Below are positions 1-15,586 of a stretch of DNA of 63,229 bases, piece after piece. The notes beneath the pieces are model-generated. The model was not told where the DNA came from, did no database searches, and was given only the letters and a program-made list of their open reading frames with translations. Position 1 is the first letter of the stretch. Every line of letters begins with the position of its first letter. The position numbers were made by a program, and so were the translations under genes. The stretch is from Sperchopsis tessellata (lineage: Eukaryota > Arthropoda > Insecta > Coleoptera > Hydrophilidae): NCBI GenBank assembly GCA_033557685.1, contig JAWQRN010000004.1:1-63229 (forward strand), read 5' to 3'.

Positions 1-594
1 CAATTTCTTACAATGATTTATTTTCTTGTTCCTAGCTTGTCAATAAGAAATCATAGGATGTTTGTTCTTCCTTGGTCGGCCAAGATCGAATCTTTTAATG
101 GGATCTCCTCCATATTTTATGCTTTTTGTAACAAAACCAAGTACATATCTACTTTACCTTAGGTAATGTCTGGAAATGCATGGATAATACCTGGCTGATG
201 TATGATTTATAGGTTGTGAGATATAAATTGTTTTATGTATTATCAAATGTACTTATATAGTATAATATGTATAGTAGACTATATGTTAAATGAGCGGTGC
301 TCGTATATGCATGCTCTTACAGCATTATTACTTATTGAAATTACCGGTAACCAAATTTAAACATAAAAGGCTTTAATTTATACCAGATATATTGGGTTGT
401 TAAGTGCCACTATTATACTGCTACATAAATCAAAAACCATTTAAGTGAAACTATGAAGTATCTTTAAAGGTAATCCAACGCCTTTTTTAACTTATACTTT
501 TTTTATAATTATTTCTTATCTTTTCTTCTCTATCTATTTTTCATGATTGTCTTACAAATACTTCATTTGCTATATAGTTGTAATTCAATTTCAG
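1..594. other. rdgA intron, no feature seen
   Basis: AT-rich sequence ending in the polypyrimidine tract and CAG acceptor of the exon at 595. No repeat or coding signal recognised. Confidence 0.6.
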
Positions 595-880
595 CCATTA
601 CTGCAAGCTGGTGGACATGGTACTTGTATTACGCAATGTAAAACTGCGAAAATTGTTACATCAAAAACAATACCCATGCAAGTAGATGGAGAAGCCTGCA
701 AGTTAACACCATCAATAATAGATCTGACATTATTAAATAAGGCCCCTATGTTATCAAAACGAAAACATGGAAAGTCTACACCACAAACTGCATTAGACAA
801 TCTAAAAATCTCAGTTAATAAAATAAATATGTCTGACTACGAGCAACATCATTATGACAAGGATCTTCTAGCTCAAGCTG
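595..880 (+). CDS. rdgA: rdgA exon: end of DGK accessory domain
   Basis: Follows the acceptor TTTCAG and ends at the donor G|GTAAGC; enters in phase 0 and leaves in phase 1. It encodes the strongly conserved stretch with QAGGHG and IPMQVDGEACKL, then a basic linker (KRKHGK) and the conserved YEQHHYDKDLL. The open frame continues upstream of 595 only into intron sequence, so a methionine at 547 is not a real start. Confidence 0.93.
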
Positions 881-3800
881 GTAAGCATACATGTAAAATA
901 ATATATAGTATGAACACCCTATTTCTAGGTCAGTAGGATCAAATCAATTGAAATTATCTATAATTTTGACAAATGAACTATATGCTTGCATTAGATTAGA
1001 TACAATAATACAATAAATACATTACAAAATTATTTGTACATGTGAGATTAAATGTGATATGTTTCTAAATTTGTCAAAAAATGTAATTGTTGTCTAATTG
1101 CTTTCCTAGTTCATAAGTTGAGAAAAAGTTTCCTTTCTTTTCCATGTTAAAATCCATCATTATTTATTCATTCAAATATTCATTTCTTTTTTTCTATTAG
1201 TATAATTTCTAACACTTAACCGATTTATTAGTGGTGCAAGGAGATAGACTACTATCACCCCTCATGTAGGGATGGCACAAAAGGTAGTACTTTTCATATT
1301 ATTCATTATGTTCTAAATTGCTTGAAAATCTTGACCCCTTCTTGGAAAATGTGTTTTAAACCAAGGTTCCAAATAATTTACCGAGGACATCTCATGCAAA
1401 TTTAAATTATTCTTTACCAAATTGCAACTCCAACAGTCCAACAGATGTTGAAAAATCAAAAAGTTTCGACAAAAACACACATCAAAATATCAGCAGTTCC
1501 CCAACATTTTCAAATATTAGTACATCAACAGATAAAATACACAATCTACCAACATACTATTTCTTTGAAGTAACAGATAGTGGTTTTTACTATATATACA
1601 TAGAAATCAAAGATGAAAATATTAGTCATTTGCCCCCAATGTCAGTTGGGTAAATTATGCATATAAAACACTCGGGCTTGTAAACAACATTATTAATATT
1701 GGTAGAAATAAAATAAATGTAGAATGTTCAACTGCTATTACTGGCAATATTCTACTAAAATCCGAGTTTTTATAATTGGAAAACTATGATGTATAGATTT
1801 CGCATCAATTAATTTGAGATATGTTGGTCAAAGAAATGAAATTTTTTTGACAGAAATTTAATATATAAATACACACCGTGATGTAAGATGTATTTTTCCA
1901 AAGAGATGGACAATGAGGTGAATTTATATATTTTAATTTTTACCAAAATTATGCAATTTTTTATACAAAATTAATATTTATTTTTAAATAATTTATGTAA
2001 TCAGAATCACTAACACTATAAAGTATAAATTCGAGCAATGTGCTCACCAAATTTATAAACTGTGAACAGACTCATCAGATAGAAGATACCATATAATTCA
2101 TAAACCAATCTCAAAACAGTATACATTGCATTATTATGTATACTAACTATACTGGATAATAGGTAATAAAAGTGAAAAAAGGTTTCTTCACAAAGCAGTA
2201 GTATGCAATTCACACCAAACGGGAATCCCTTTCGGAGTGTACCAGGTCTGTAAATATGAAACCGGAATTTGCTAATAGATGGCTCTAGTTGTCAATGCAG
2301 TGACTGTAAAATCGCATCATTGGCGCCTTTTTCTTGTGTTTACATTTGTCAAAGACTTTTAACCCACAACAATACAAGTCTCATACAACAAAATATTTTT
2401 TCATAGCGTTAAACATGTCGAATTTTGTGCCTGCAAACTGCGATTTGCGGATAGCATTGATTTTCTGTTACCATTTGAAGAAAACTGCTGCAGAATCGCA
2501 ATGAATGCTTGTCGAAGCTTACGGTGAGCATGCTCTTGGTAAATCACAGCGCTTTGAGTGGTTTAAAAAATTCATAAGTAGTGGCTTTGACGTGAGAAAC
2601 AAAGAACGTGGAAGACCACCGAGAAAGTTTGAAGGCGCCGAATTGCAAGCATTTTTGGATGAGGATGACGCTCAAACGCAACAAATCGCGGATCAATTAA
2701 ATGTGACACGAGAAGCCGTCTCCATACGTTTGAAAGCCATGGGAAAGATCCATAAGGTGGGAAAATAGGTTCCACATGAACTGAATTAAAGACAGCAGGA
2801 AAACTGACAAAAGAAAATCATTTCTCCATCGAATTGTGACTGATGATGAAAAATGGATATATTTCGAGAATCCCAAGCGTAAAAGATCATGGGTAACTCG
2901 AAGCAAAAATGCTCTGTGTTTGGTGGGATCAGAAGGGTGTCATCTATTATGAGCTGCTAAAACCTGGCGCAACAGTTAATACTGAATGCTACCGACAACA
3001 AATGATGGATTTGAACCAAGCATTGTGTGAAAAACGACCAAAATATCAAAAAAGGTAACACAAAGTGATTTTGCTTCATGATAATTCACCATCGCACACA
3101 GCAAAATCGGTCACGGAAATGATTGAGGTGTTTAGTTGGCAAATACTTTCGCATGCGGCTCACCAGACTTGGCTCTATCCAATTACTACTTATTTGCATC
3201 GATGGGACACGCACTTGCTAAGCAGCGCTTCACTTCTTACAAAAATGTGCGAAAATGGCTCAATGATTGGTTTGCCTCCAAAGAGCAATAGTTTTTTTGG
3301 CGTGGCAACAACAAATTGCCAGAGAGATGGGAAAAATATGTAGCTAGCGATGGGCAATATTTTGAATAAAATATTTTTTACCATTTACATACAATAATTG
3401 TGTATTTTCTATAAAAAACTTCAGGTGTCATATTTACAGACCTGGTAGATAAAAGAAGGCAGAAATGTGGTATGCACTTTTTATAAAAAATAACAAATTG
3501 AGTTACGTATATATGTATGTATGTGAGACTAATGCAGTGTTATGGATATTTCGAAAATATACTGTCTACATATCTTATAAATCAAATAAAATATTTTATA
3601 ACTCTAACAATAACAGAGATTTAAAGAAGTAATTGTTAATTTTTCGGTCATGCTGCAAAAGCATGTAGAAGTAAGGCAAGATATGACATATGTAGTGATG
3701 GACATTCAAAAGCAAGTTTCGTATCACAAGAATTGTCAAAATGTATTAATTGCAGTGGCAACTCTGATGTAAACTCTTACCTAAAATTCAACAAACAAAA

Positions 3801-6800
3801 GGGTATAAAAGGTATTCTATAAGGATTCCTCAATTAAATATAGCAATAACTCTTTTACACCAATTGCCAAATGACCATCACCATTTCTACTATCATAACT
3901 TTTTCTTTCATTTCCACTCTTACCCACAAGCCATACCCAAAATATATTGAATTTGGTTCAAACAAAATTATCTAACATTAACCTACCAACTGCAAATGGC
4001 TAATCTTAAATTTTATTCAGTGAAATGCAAGATCCGTAATAGCTAGCAAAGATAGATTTGAGTACTATTTCAATTCTGAAACTGTCCACACATCACTCTT
4101 ATTTCAGTAACCTGACAAAAAAAATTTAAAATATAACTTATTTATCAAGATAGACCTGATGAAAAAGGCACTGTAGCTATTTATGTAAAAAAGAATTTGC
4201 TATTCACTGAAATTAATGTTAACTCTAATAGTACACTTATTATAGAGATATTTTTACTAACATCAAAAAATAAATTGTACATTTACTCTGTTTATGATAA
4301 ACCTCAATCTCAAATTTCTACACATGAATTGTTTACCTTACTTAGTATGTTAAACAAACCATTCATTTTGGGAGGGGATTTCAATATCTATATTATGTTG
4401 TGGGATGTGATTTCACAGACTTGGATGGTGTTAAACTTTTAGATGCCATTGAATATAATAATTTACTAATACTAAATAACGGGTTTCCAAAGTTATTAAT
4501 CTCTCCTTCATAAGCAAAATCTGCAATATACTTAATGCTAGTTTCACTAAATATATCAAAAATATTTGATTGGAAGGTAAACATGGAAACTTTAGGGTCC
4601 GATCATCATTTTTTTTGTATTCAATATAAAATACCACAATTATGACATATGCATTAGCCAAAATTTGCTATACAAACTACTCCGTTACACAAAATGATTA
4701 CTGGTATAATACATTTATAAATAATTTAAATAAGAATGAGGATATTTCCTTTCCTAAAATACATTCTAGCTCAAATTCCAATAGTTCGAATAATTAACCG
4801 TGGTGGAATAAATTATGTACCACAGTTGTTGTTGATAGAAAAAATGCCCTACAAATGTTGATATAAATTTACAAAAAAATAACTGCTTTAACAAATGAAA
4901 TACTGCTAGTACAGAGGAGACACTTTTGGACGAAATTTTGCAATAAATGTCAATTACAAAAATATGGGAAAACATAAAAAACATAAAAGATATTTTTGTT
5001 AGTAACAAGGCACCATTCATTATAGGTGAGTAGACCAATGATTTTCTATTCAAACTGCCATCGTCTTTTATAAAATATAACTATATCAATGATATGCAAA
5101 TCTCTGAAGATGAACACCTTTATCTTTAGATCTAACTGCAGCACTGCCCCTAGTATACATAATGTACAATGTGACATGCTTTCCAATCTACCCAAAAGCT
5201 CAATTAAATCTACTGAGAATATTCAATCAAATACTTGATGAAGGAAATATCCCCCATTCGTGGAATGAATTCATAGTTATCATCCTTATTAAATCAAACA
5301 AAAAAAACCATACCGTTCTGAATCGTACCGATCTATATCATTAGGTTCATTTGCTTCAAAAACTTTTTCACATCTTGCAAAATATTGCTTAGTGGCTTGA
5401 CTAGAAAATTGTGATAAAGGAGTCAGTTTGGTTTTAAAAATGCCACTCTACTCTAACTGGTATATGTCACTTACTATCAGAGATTAACAAAGCGTTTTCC
5501 AATAATATGTCCCTATCAGGACAGTTCCTAGATATTCAAGTGGCCTATGATAATGATGTTGCTTATGAGTATGTGAAATATTCATAAGAATTAATGACAA
5601 ACTCCTTGAACCTAGAATCACAAAAAAAGACATTCCCCAAGGGAGTATTTTGAGTCTGATTCTGTGTACAATTTATACAGTGGACTTGGAAAATATTTTT
5701 AGTCCTCATATTAAAATTTTCTGATATGCGGATAATGTATATTTGTATACAACCTCACATGATATCCATTTAGCAAATAAATCATTGACTGACTCCATAA
5801 CCAATTTTATAAAATGGATGAATCTATCTACTTCATCAATACTAATTACATTCTCAGGAAAACGCTTCCAACACCCAGATATAATGGCATTAGGTAGCCT
5901 AATCTTCCCATATAACAAGGAAGTAAAATTTCTAAGTATGATTTTGAATAACAAACTAACCTAATCAATAAATTAATAAAAAGAGCAGTAAAAAGAGCAA
6001 TCATGCACATTTGGTGGGGTGCCAGCTCAATCATATCCTTAATACTAGCTAGGTCCATACTTGGGTATGGAGCAATATTTTATGAAAAATCTTGTCCCCT
6101 ATATTTGGAGGATTTCAAATCCACCCCATTAGATATAATTCAAACAGAATCACATGAAGTACCTTCCGTGAAAAGAGTTCAGTTTATTATTGACCAAGAG
6201 AGCTTTTATCGATTCTTGATATGTCTGTTCTAATTACTGAATGCATAAAACTGCACCCCCACTAGTCGAAAGTTACCGCCAATTAAAAAATATTCAGAAT
6301 TAATACATTCTAACATTGTGGATAATTCATTAAAAGTAATAGATGAAACTGACACAGTAATTTTAAAAAATTATACAAAAATACATCCAGAACTTTGCCA
6401 ATCCGTTTTGTAAGATGAACGATAATTATACATGGTCAACTACTTTTTCTTTAATCCCTAACAGCTCAAAATATAAAAATAATGTTGGTTGTGTTACACA
6501 TGCCCCAAAAACAAACTATTAAGAAAAATATCGAGTCTCTGAATTTGCTCCTGTATATACGGCAGAAATTTTAGCCATTTTCTTAAAATATTGTCTAATA
6601 TACCTATTATTATATTTTTTTATACAGATTACAGATTACAAAAATATGATTAACAAATTGAGGAGTACAGTCTAATATGTTCAGTGTAGTAATTATTTGA
6701 TCTTAGAAGCATTAAATTCCCATTAATATCTTAAAAATAATTGAAAATGCGACTACTTGACAAGGTAGCAACAAAAATACATAATTTAACTCAATTATAA

Positions 6801-9800
6801 TTACCAAAATCAGATTTTTACTCTTTTATAAAAAAACGCATAATAGCACGTTTCCAAAAAAAAAATACAAGGTCAATGAACAGGAGTTGTTCTATAAGAC
6901 AGTACGACCTAGAATAACCACAGTATCTTGGTTTCAAAAAATTTCATTTAACAAGAATTTTATAGCACCTATCTGTAGACTGCATAGCAATCATGGTCTT
7001 TTTTCCTGCACATACATCCAAACTGTATCTAAAGAAAAGCCAACAGATTATTATCTCCTGGAAAACCTGAAGATATTTACTGTGTCCCTGAAAATCTACG
7101 TTCAGAAATCTAAAGTTAAATTATAAGTTAACACAAAATACACATTCAGTATATATCCAGATTATCCTTCCTATTAATAAACACACAGATATATGTCAAA
7201 ACGTTTTTATAATTGACACTAATACTTCTAATCATTTGTTCAAAGATCATAAAACCGTAGTTTGATTCCAGTTTGTTGTCAATTCTAGAACCATGACGGA
7301 CTCCACTCCCGACTCAATTTTCTATCTTAGGTCCATGTTCTACTGATCTGTTTAGGTTAAAATTTGTACACTAGTGCTAGGCTGAATGGCATAAGTCAAA
7401 ACAAAACAAAAATAAGAAATAAGTTATATAGTTTTATAAGTAAGGAGTCAAATGTGTACATAAAAGAAGGTATAATGTATTGATTCCCTGCAAAATTGCC
7501 TAAATTATAACTAGCTGGACTGTGTTGGTTTTAATCTATAAGCAGTTCTTATTCATACATATTTTAATAAGAACTGCTGATCGTGATCAATTAAATATTC
7601 TTAGTTTCAGATAGAACTATATAACAGTGTAGTTGGGTTACCATTGTTGAGATACAAATACATAAATATAATTTGAGTTTCTGCTGAACAATGATAAAAT
7701 TTTTATTTACATTTACTAATATTAATTGTGGGAATTTTGCTATAAATATTTGCAAATAATCTTTTTTTCTAAACTGAATATATGCTTTTCTTTTTTGTAG
7801 TCATCCTATGACTTTGAGTTGGAGGTAATCTCTAATGTAATCTAAAACTAGTAAAACGCATGGTATTATAATTCTTTTTATCAATTTATATTAAATGCTT
7901 ATAAAATCTAGTGCATTAATAGGAGTCATTACCAATTAAGATACACATTTTTTCATAATAAAACTAACATATGTATATTTTTGCAACGTAACATTATATT
8001 AAATGTGCTGATAAACCCATTTCTTTCATAAGACAGCAACTTTCCACTAGGTAGTTTTTAAAATAATCAGTGGACTGATATGTGATAAATAAGTGCTGGT
8101 GTTACATTCATTTCAGATATGTAAATATTATGTATTAAGCCTCGGCTCCAGCTGTATACTTCTTTATTTAAAATACAAAATACAAAAATATGTATTTGTG
8201 TGCACAGTTATTATATTTATAGTTAAAGTTGGAGATTATAGTCACTTTAAGACATCATGTTGTTACAGCCATTAGCAGATGCTACATCTTCGTGTTGTTA
8301 AAAAATAACCTATCTTCTTACTGATGCTTTAATTATCTTCTTCTTCACTTCTTCTTAATCTTTTTCCTCATATACTCTTGATGGGTGTTGAGATTTTTTC
8401 CCATTTTTATTTCTTGTAGAACTCAATCCCCTTCTTCCCATTAGCTGTACACTCTTGTCCTGCTTCCAGCTCTTTCCTTTGTCTCTTAACGTTTTGACGA
8501 TTGTGTCATTCCAGGTTTCCCGTGGTCTTCCTCTTGATTTCCATTTTCATATTACTTGCATATGTGAAAGAGAAACAATTTTGATATTTTTCTCAAACCT
8601 AGAATTTTCAGGTTATACAGTAATTTCATTTGAAAATGTCAATGAAAATCATGTTTTACACCTGAAAGTTGGTAATGTTTAAAAAGATTGATACTGTGAT
8701 TGGATTTTATCAATGAAACGTTGGTCAAAAACTGCTATAGAATATTCTACATTCTTATACAAGATAGCTACAAAAGAAGAAAACAATTGATAGTCGGTCC
8801 AATAATTTAAAAATTTAAAAAGTTAATAAAAAACCAGATTTTCTTCAAGACATTGTACATACTTGAAACATTCTACGTCAACAAAATGAAAATCAATTTT
8901 TAGAGAATAAGTGGGTAATTAAAATGGCTGCTTTGAAAAATATTACTAAGTTTTCTTTGAAATTTTAGCATTATTTGTTACTTGTTACTGGAGATTACTG
9001 GTTTAAACCTAGATAGGATGTCAGTTTTTGAAATTAGGAACAAAATCTCAGCTATTGCCATTTTTCATGAAGGCCGTAAAAAAAGGTAGTCCCGTGTACT
9101 ACTGATGATGAAAACTGTGTACTTTAAAGAAACATATTCCAGTTGGAACACTGCTTAATCCATAGGTCGGTGTTTATGCCATAAGAACTACATAAACAAT
9201 TTTTGAGTTAAATAAATTTTATCAGTAATTTCTTCATAGGTCTATATTACATAAATTACATTATTGGGACAAATTTTTAAATTAATTTATAAAACTCATA
9301 CTTGTGATTGTTCTAATTATTCTTAAATTTATTTTTAATACAGTTGTAATTTGTGCACCCCGTAACAACTTATCTAAAACTGTGGTAGTAAAATAAATAT
9401 AGAATGTAATTTTTTGTTTCCATAATTATAATTTTAATTTTTGACAAAATGATTACAGAGCTATAAAATATTCTCTTTGCCATAGTGGACTATCATATTA
9501 TATTATGACTGTATATTTCTGCACCGTTTTTTAGTCAAAAACACGAATCTATTAGCCATATTTAAGTACCATTTTAACATTCTTCAATACCAATTTGGTA
9601 GTTTTTGTCTTTGTATGTAATATCGTTTTTGTTTTTCAGCAATAAACATAGGCAGCGTTGAAGTAAATCCTGTGTCTGATCTTGAGCTGATTCGAGCTCA
9701 GATAAATAAACTTATTGATGACAATAAAAATAAAGTGAAAGTCCAAAAAGACTGGTGCTTTGTTGACTGTAAGTAGATGCAACCTCTGTTCTGACTTTTT

Positions 9801-12800
9801 CCTTCTTTTATATCGTATGTTCTGAGACTTTGGAATGTAGATGTTTTGTGTATAGGAGTATACACTATAAAACCAGAGGGTGTTTGTGGTGTACATCTTT
9901 CTTTAGTTGTTACGTATCTTCAATTATTGATGGGGGTTGGAAAAGTAACACGTGTTTTGAAAACTTATTTATTGGTACAAGTGTTGCCAACCCAATGATA
10001 CAGAATCAAATATTTTCGGCATAAAATAAATAAATTTGGACACTGCCATTTAAGTATGTTTCTAAGTGTATTTGGAATATCTGTTGCATGTGCCAAACAC
10101 AATTATAAACGATTGGTCCTTTTTATAATATTTTTAATTAGTACATACTGGCAATAAATTTACCCACAATAGCTTCGGATTAATAACTCCTACTGGCTTC
10201 ATTGTGTCTACATTTATACACTAAAACCATATGTACCAAAACTATTTTTATATTTTTTATTTATTCTATTTTTGTAAATAGCTTGCACAGCAGAAAGATT
10301 CTTCAGGATAGATCGAGCTCAAGAAAATCTCCACTATGTGTCCGACATAGCGTATGAATATCTTTATATATTAGAATGCGGTGGTAGCACAGTTCCCCAT
10401 ACACCAGAGGATGAAACTGCCTTTCCTTCACCTAGTTCAAACCACCAAGCTCCATATGTTATTCCTGAAATGAAAGTCAGGTATGTGCATTCTATATTTA
10501 ATGTTAATGTTCAATGAATTGATATGATTTTATTTAATTTTTGTGTGGAGAAGCATAGGTATTTTTTCATAGATAAATCTCTACGTGAGTAGTAGAGAAT
10601 ATATGTCCAGTTTAGAACATAGTGTCTTTTGCTGATTGGGTTTAGAACTGGATTACATACAACATTATGATGGAAAAGGCATGTAGATGACAAATTTGAA
10701 TATAATTCTCCATGCGTAGTAAATATCGGACATATATATGTGGACATACAACTTAAGTACTTGGGGGAAACCTGCAACTCCTAGAAGGGCGAGTCTCTGG
10801 GTGGCGGATAGCAGATTGTTAAGTTATGCTTAGTGCTCGTGGACCAATAGGATGTGCAAAGTTTCAATGACATGAGGTGGTGGGTGAATGTACACAAGGT
10901 GTTTGTTCTCCGATAGAAGCGACGCGCAGTGATGAGTTAATGCCTCATTCCAGCTTAAGAAAGTAAATGTGGTTAAAAATCCATGGAGTCTAAATAGTTG
11001 CCAGACCGCATTAAATGTGTACACCTACAACTCCAGTACATTATTCAGCGAAGCGAAACTAATAGAGCTGGAAAATTAATTGGACAAGATTCACTGGGAT
11101 GTTTTAAGTCTGACCGAAGTCAGAAGAAAAATAAAAAATCTTAATCAGTTGCAAAATTGACATGGAAGACATACTGGAGTTGATTTCATAGTTCATAAAA
11201 GATCCAAAAACCAAATAATCAAGTTTTATAGCATATCTAACAAAGTCGCCAATTTAGAAATAAGGATCTTTCAATGGTAATAAATCCAAATTCTGCAAGC
11301 TGTACTACAATAAATAGTCATTGAAGGAGACGGATGAAGCATTCTATGAAAAGGTAATAGATCTTCTTGAGAACTCAAATGTACATTTCAATAATGTCTT
11401 AGGAAATTTTAAGACAAAAGTAAGAGAAAAATAACCAGGATATCAGGTTGTTGGTGCATTTGGCTTTGAAATTAATGTGATAATAAACCACCATGATTGC
11501 TACGAAAACATCACGTAATGGACTTAGCAAAATCTTAACAACAGTAATCAAAAAGCCATCATACAAGACTGCATAGTTCTGAACTATTTTGATACAAGAA
11601 AACATCAACGTTTGGTAACACAGAGAATATATGCAATTTTAAATCTAATCAAGAAGTATTTCACCTAGAGCTTAAGAACAGATTTCCAGTGTTACAAATA
11701 ATAATAGACTCAGCCAGGGTTCTAAGTAGAACTGTTATATCTGATAAAACTAAGAGCAGAAACCAATGTTTATCTAATTGTTGTTCAATTAAATTTTAAT
11801 TTTTATGAATACCTCCCTTAACTGCAAATTCTTAACAGACTGTTAAGTATTTACAGTAGGTTTACCTGAAATACCAATATGTTTTTTGTTTTTTTTTTAT
11901 TAAAAACTGGATGAATAATTTATCCCAAACAACTGTGAAATAAACATTTAAATGTATACATAAAAATTAATCAAGCTTTCAGCTGCTAAGCGTAATCTGT
12001 ATCCATGTCTGTATTCACATCTGTATTTCCCAAATGATACTTTGTTTAGGATTTTTCAAATCGTCCACATTATTGGGATTACGTTTATGAACTACACAAC
12101 TACAAACATTATGTGATCAAGAGCTTACATTCTATGGTACTTCTTCTTCCTATAAATATTTGGATAAAACATCTTGTGACATGGTTGAATTTCCATCACC
12201 AAGAAATAAATTGCTGGAATAATCTGGTTCTGTTGCCTTTTGAGAAAGTGACATACTCTAATTCATCATGGTCAAAATTTTATTCTCTTGTAAATATCAC
12301 CATAAAGACATTCTTGATAAATTGTACTTTATAAGTGAGTGTTTCGCTTAAAATAGAAAAATTATTATTATTTTCAGAATATCCAAAAGCATTAGATAAT
12401 CACTGATGTAAATTTAATTTTGCCGATATGCATTGCCTAGGGTTGCCCAATTTTGTTGTAGTTGTTTTGGAAATTGTTGTAATAAGGACATGATATGAAT
12501 TTTCACCAATGTTGCAACATCAGGTTTTTTTAGTCATATTCATCTAGGAAAGAAATATGATTAACGAAAAGAAATTGCCGGGCATTATATGCTTAAATGA
12601 GGACCCGGAACAAACTGTTGAGAAGCAAAACAATCACACTAGTGGTGGGATTAGTGAGAATCATAAGATCGGTAGCTGTAGAATATATGCAAACTGTTTG
12701 ATCAAAATCTCATAACACAGCCATAAAACAACAACTCAACATAAAAATAATTACAATCAATTACATCAAATAAACAATGAGATATCAAATCTACAAAGAT

Positions 12801-14371
12801 ACATGTCACATCTGCAGAGAATATAAAATTAAGCACTAAAAATGTTAGGATAGTGTAAGATAAAACTGCTAGTAGACCGAAATAATTTTCTATTGTTTGA
12901 GATCCAAATACAAAACATAAGTAAATTAAATTTATAATAGTTGCTTTTGTAATTCAGCTATATTTTTCTCAATTTCAGGAATAAAGATACTTAATATAAA
13001 AAATAAATACTGTTGTGACTGCATACATCAAATTAAATTTTATTTGAAAGATTAAAGATATGGAGATTCGTCACTTCATAAAATATTGTTTACTTTTGTC
13101 ATCGCCAGTGATTTAATATAACACTATGGTCAAGAAATATGGTAAAATTTAGTTTATTTTTGAAGGTATTTTTATAAGTTTGAATTTGCTAAAGATTTCT
13201 TATCTTAAACAATATTTTACAGTGATGAGGGAAGTTTAGACTCCCCAAGTGATCATCCCCCAATGTCTCCTAACAATATTCTATCACCAGAAGAAGAGCC
13301 TGAGGAACCAACAAATGATGTGACCATTCCCCCACCAGATGAAGGAATTAATGGCAACAGTACTCCTGTGAGCAATCTTCCGCCTGTCAGTGGTGTAAAA
13401 ATAAAAAGGTTCGTTAAAAGAATTCTTATTTATAAAGTGAACAATATATTTTCTAAGTAAAAAGGAGCTTAGAATATATAATGGAATATTACATTTTGCA
13501 TTGCATGAAATGGAACTACTTCTATTCCTTTTCAAAACTTCACGTAACCATCGCCTTGTCTCATATCCATGTTTTATCAGTGACACTATCTGTTTTTAGT
13601 GGCCTACCATTACAAAACCTATCCTCTAAAGAATTTGTTCCTAAAATCTCAAACATAGCACTCACTGCTTGAATTAATAGGCCTTGTTACCTCAAAAACT
13701 TTATACCAGAATGAAATAGTAAAATCTAATCATATTTTTATAAAAAGTATTGAATTTTATCAGGTACTCATTTTTCACAAAAAAAAGTTTAGATATAAGT
13801 TAAAACAAATGTGATCTAGATAAAATGGGATATTAAAAATTAAATCTACTATAAAGTTAATAAAGTCTAAAATGTTTTTGATGTGTATGCAGTGTATATG
13901 ATGAAGATATGTAGGGATTTCGGATATTATTAAGGATACGTAAAAGTTTAATTAGTAAACTAGTTTTAAATTTTTGCTTAAAATAAAATGAAAAAATTTC
14001 AACAATATTGTTTTATTATTGAGATAATATTGATGAAAAATACTATTTTTCAAACAAAAATTTAAAGGATATTTTTGAAATGTTTTTATTTCATTTATGG
14101 TTAATATAAAAACAATTTTCTAACTTACATAAACCAAAGCTATATTTTTAAAATGGGACTATAGTTAATAATTAATTCACCATTAAGATGATACCTATAT
14201 TTATTTTTATTTCGACGTTGTTTTTTAATAAAAAATCATTAACAATTAGAGATGTCCCAGTTACTAGTTATTACTATCTCCATCCTTCATTAATTAATCA
14301 AAATCAATTAAATATCAAGGTTGACATTTATATTTTGCTTCAGTGAAATTGTAAAACTGATATAACACACA

Positions 14372-14431
<60 letters not shown>

Positions 14432-15532
14432 TTAAGCTCTGCACACTTGAAGGTATTTTTGATATAATTGAAATTGTAGATTTCTATGGGAAATATTAAT
14501 GTCTATGAAGGATAATCTTAAACTAAAAATAATAAATAAAATATGTTTATTATTTAAATAAGCAGAATATTTCAAACTAGATTGATAATTTAAACTTTTC
14601 TGTATCTCTAACAACCATCGTATGCTATTTTAGAATCATTAGATGTTTTGGTTATGTTGACTTTACCATAATTGTTAGTTTTTGTGGTGTATGTCCTTCT
14701 TTTGTTGTAACGAATCTTCCATTATTGATGGGTGTTTTAAAAGTAACAAGTGTTTTGAAAACTTATTGATTGGTACAAGAAAAAGCTAATAGAAATAAAA
14801 AAAATGAGTATTTATATATATATATATATATATGCAGCACGAAAGCATCCGCACCAACATATATATATATATATATAGAAAACCTTTTTTGCTCAAGACA
14901 TTAATGGTTTAGGATTAATGTGACCTAAGAGACCTTTTGTTATTTCTTCTATAGTTAACTCAACTGGTTTCCTTGGATAAGCCATTGTTTTTAATTTGTT
15001 ATAAAGTGAATCACCCATACAACTTAAAAAATGTTCCACCATACCTACATCAGGAATCTTGTGAACTCTAGTAAAGATGGCAAATCTCTCCAGGTAGCTT
15101 TTCAGTTAGGTGTTTTTCTCGTCATATTCTGGAAAAATTGGACTCATGTTAGTTCTTTGGTCTCTTTCTTGTGGTTTATTGTTTCCTCTTCTCTGCTATC
15201 CCGATAGTCATCAGTGTGGTGTACGCCCTTCTTTTGTTGTAACGTATCTTAAATTATTGGTAGGTGTTGGAAAAGTTACACGTGTTTTGAAAATTTATTG
15301 GTACAAGAAAAACCTAATACAAATAAAAAGAAAGATACTTTTACAGGCAAAGAAGTCTGTCTTTCCCATCTCAGAAGCCGTCTGGTACACAAGGCAAATA
15401 AGCGCTGTTCAAAAAGGTAAATAAACAAACATATTTCTATAAAAATCAATCATATCTTTGTAAATGTATATTATTTTTATGTGAAAATTTATCGGTACAA
15501 GAAAAACCTGATAGAAATAAAAAGAATGAGTA

Positions 15533-15586
<54 letters not shown>

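Larger units (their letters stand above)
1250..7425 (+). mobile_element. Decayed I-type non-LTR retrotransposon, interrupted by a mariner
   Basis: Pieces appear in LINE order across several frames. A gag-like ORF1 part near 1545-1640 (TYYFFEVTDSGFYYIYIE, HLPPMSVG) is followed by a degraded zinc-knuckle part at 3640-3770 (FGHAAKACRSKARYDIC, CINCSGN). The endonuclease around 4150-4440 shows KPFILGGDFN. Reverse-transcriptase pieces lie at 5160-5960 (EGNIPHSWNEFIV, then a decayed active-site region near 5715-5760). An RNase H core lies at 6470-6570 (VYTAEILAI) and a C-terminal piece at 6935-7125. The 3' end near 7380-7425 has GGCTGAATGGCATAAGTC and an A-rich tail. RNase H plus this layout suggests the I clade. 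Many stops and frameshifts make it inactive. The piece 2242-3445 is a later mariner. Confidence 0.85.

Noticed and set aside
547..594. A start codon at 547 for the first rdgA piece
   Set aside because: A clear polypyrimidine-CAG acceptor ends at 594, and family homology begins right after it; upstream residues have no similarity.
10511..10777. 88-codon minus-strand frame in an rdgA intron
   Set aside because: No recognisable motif and no supporting context.
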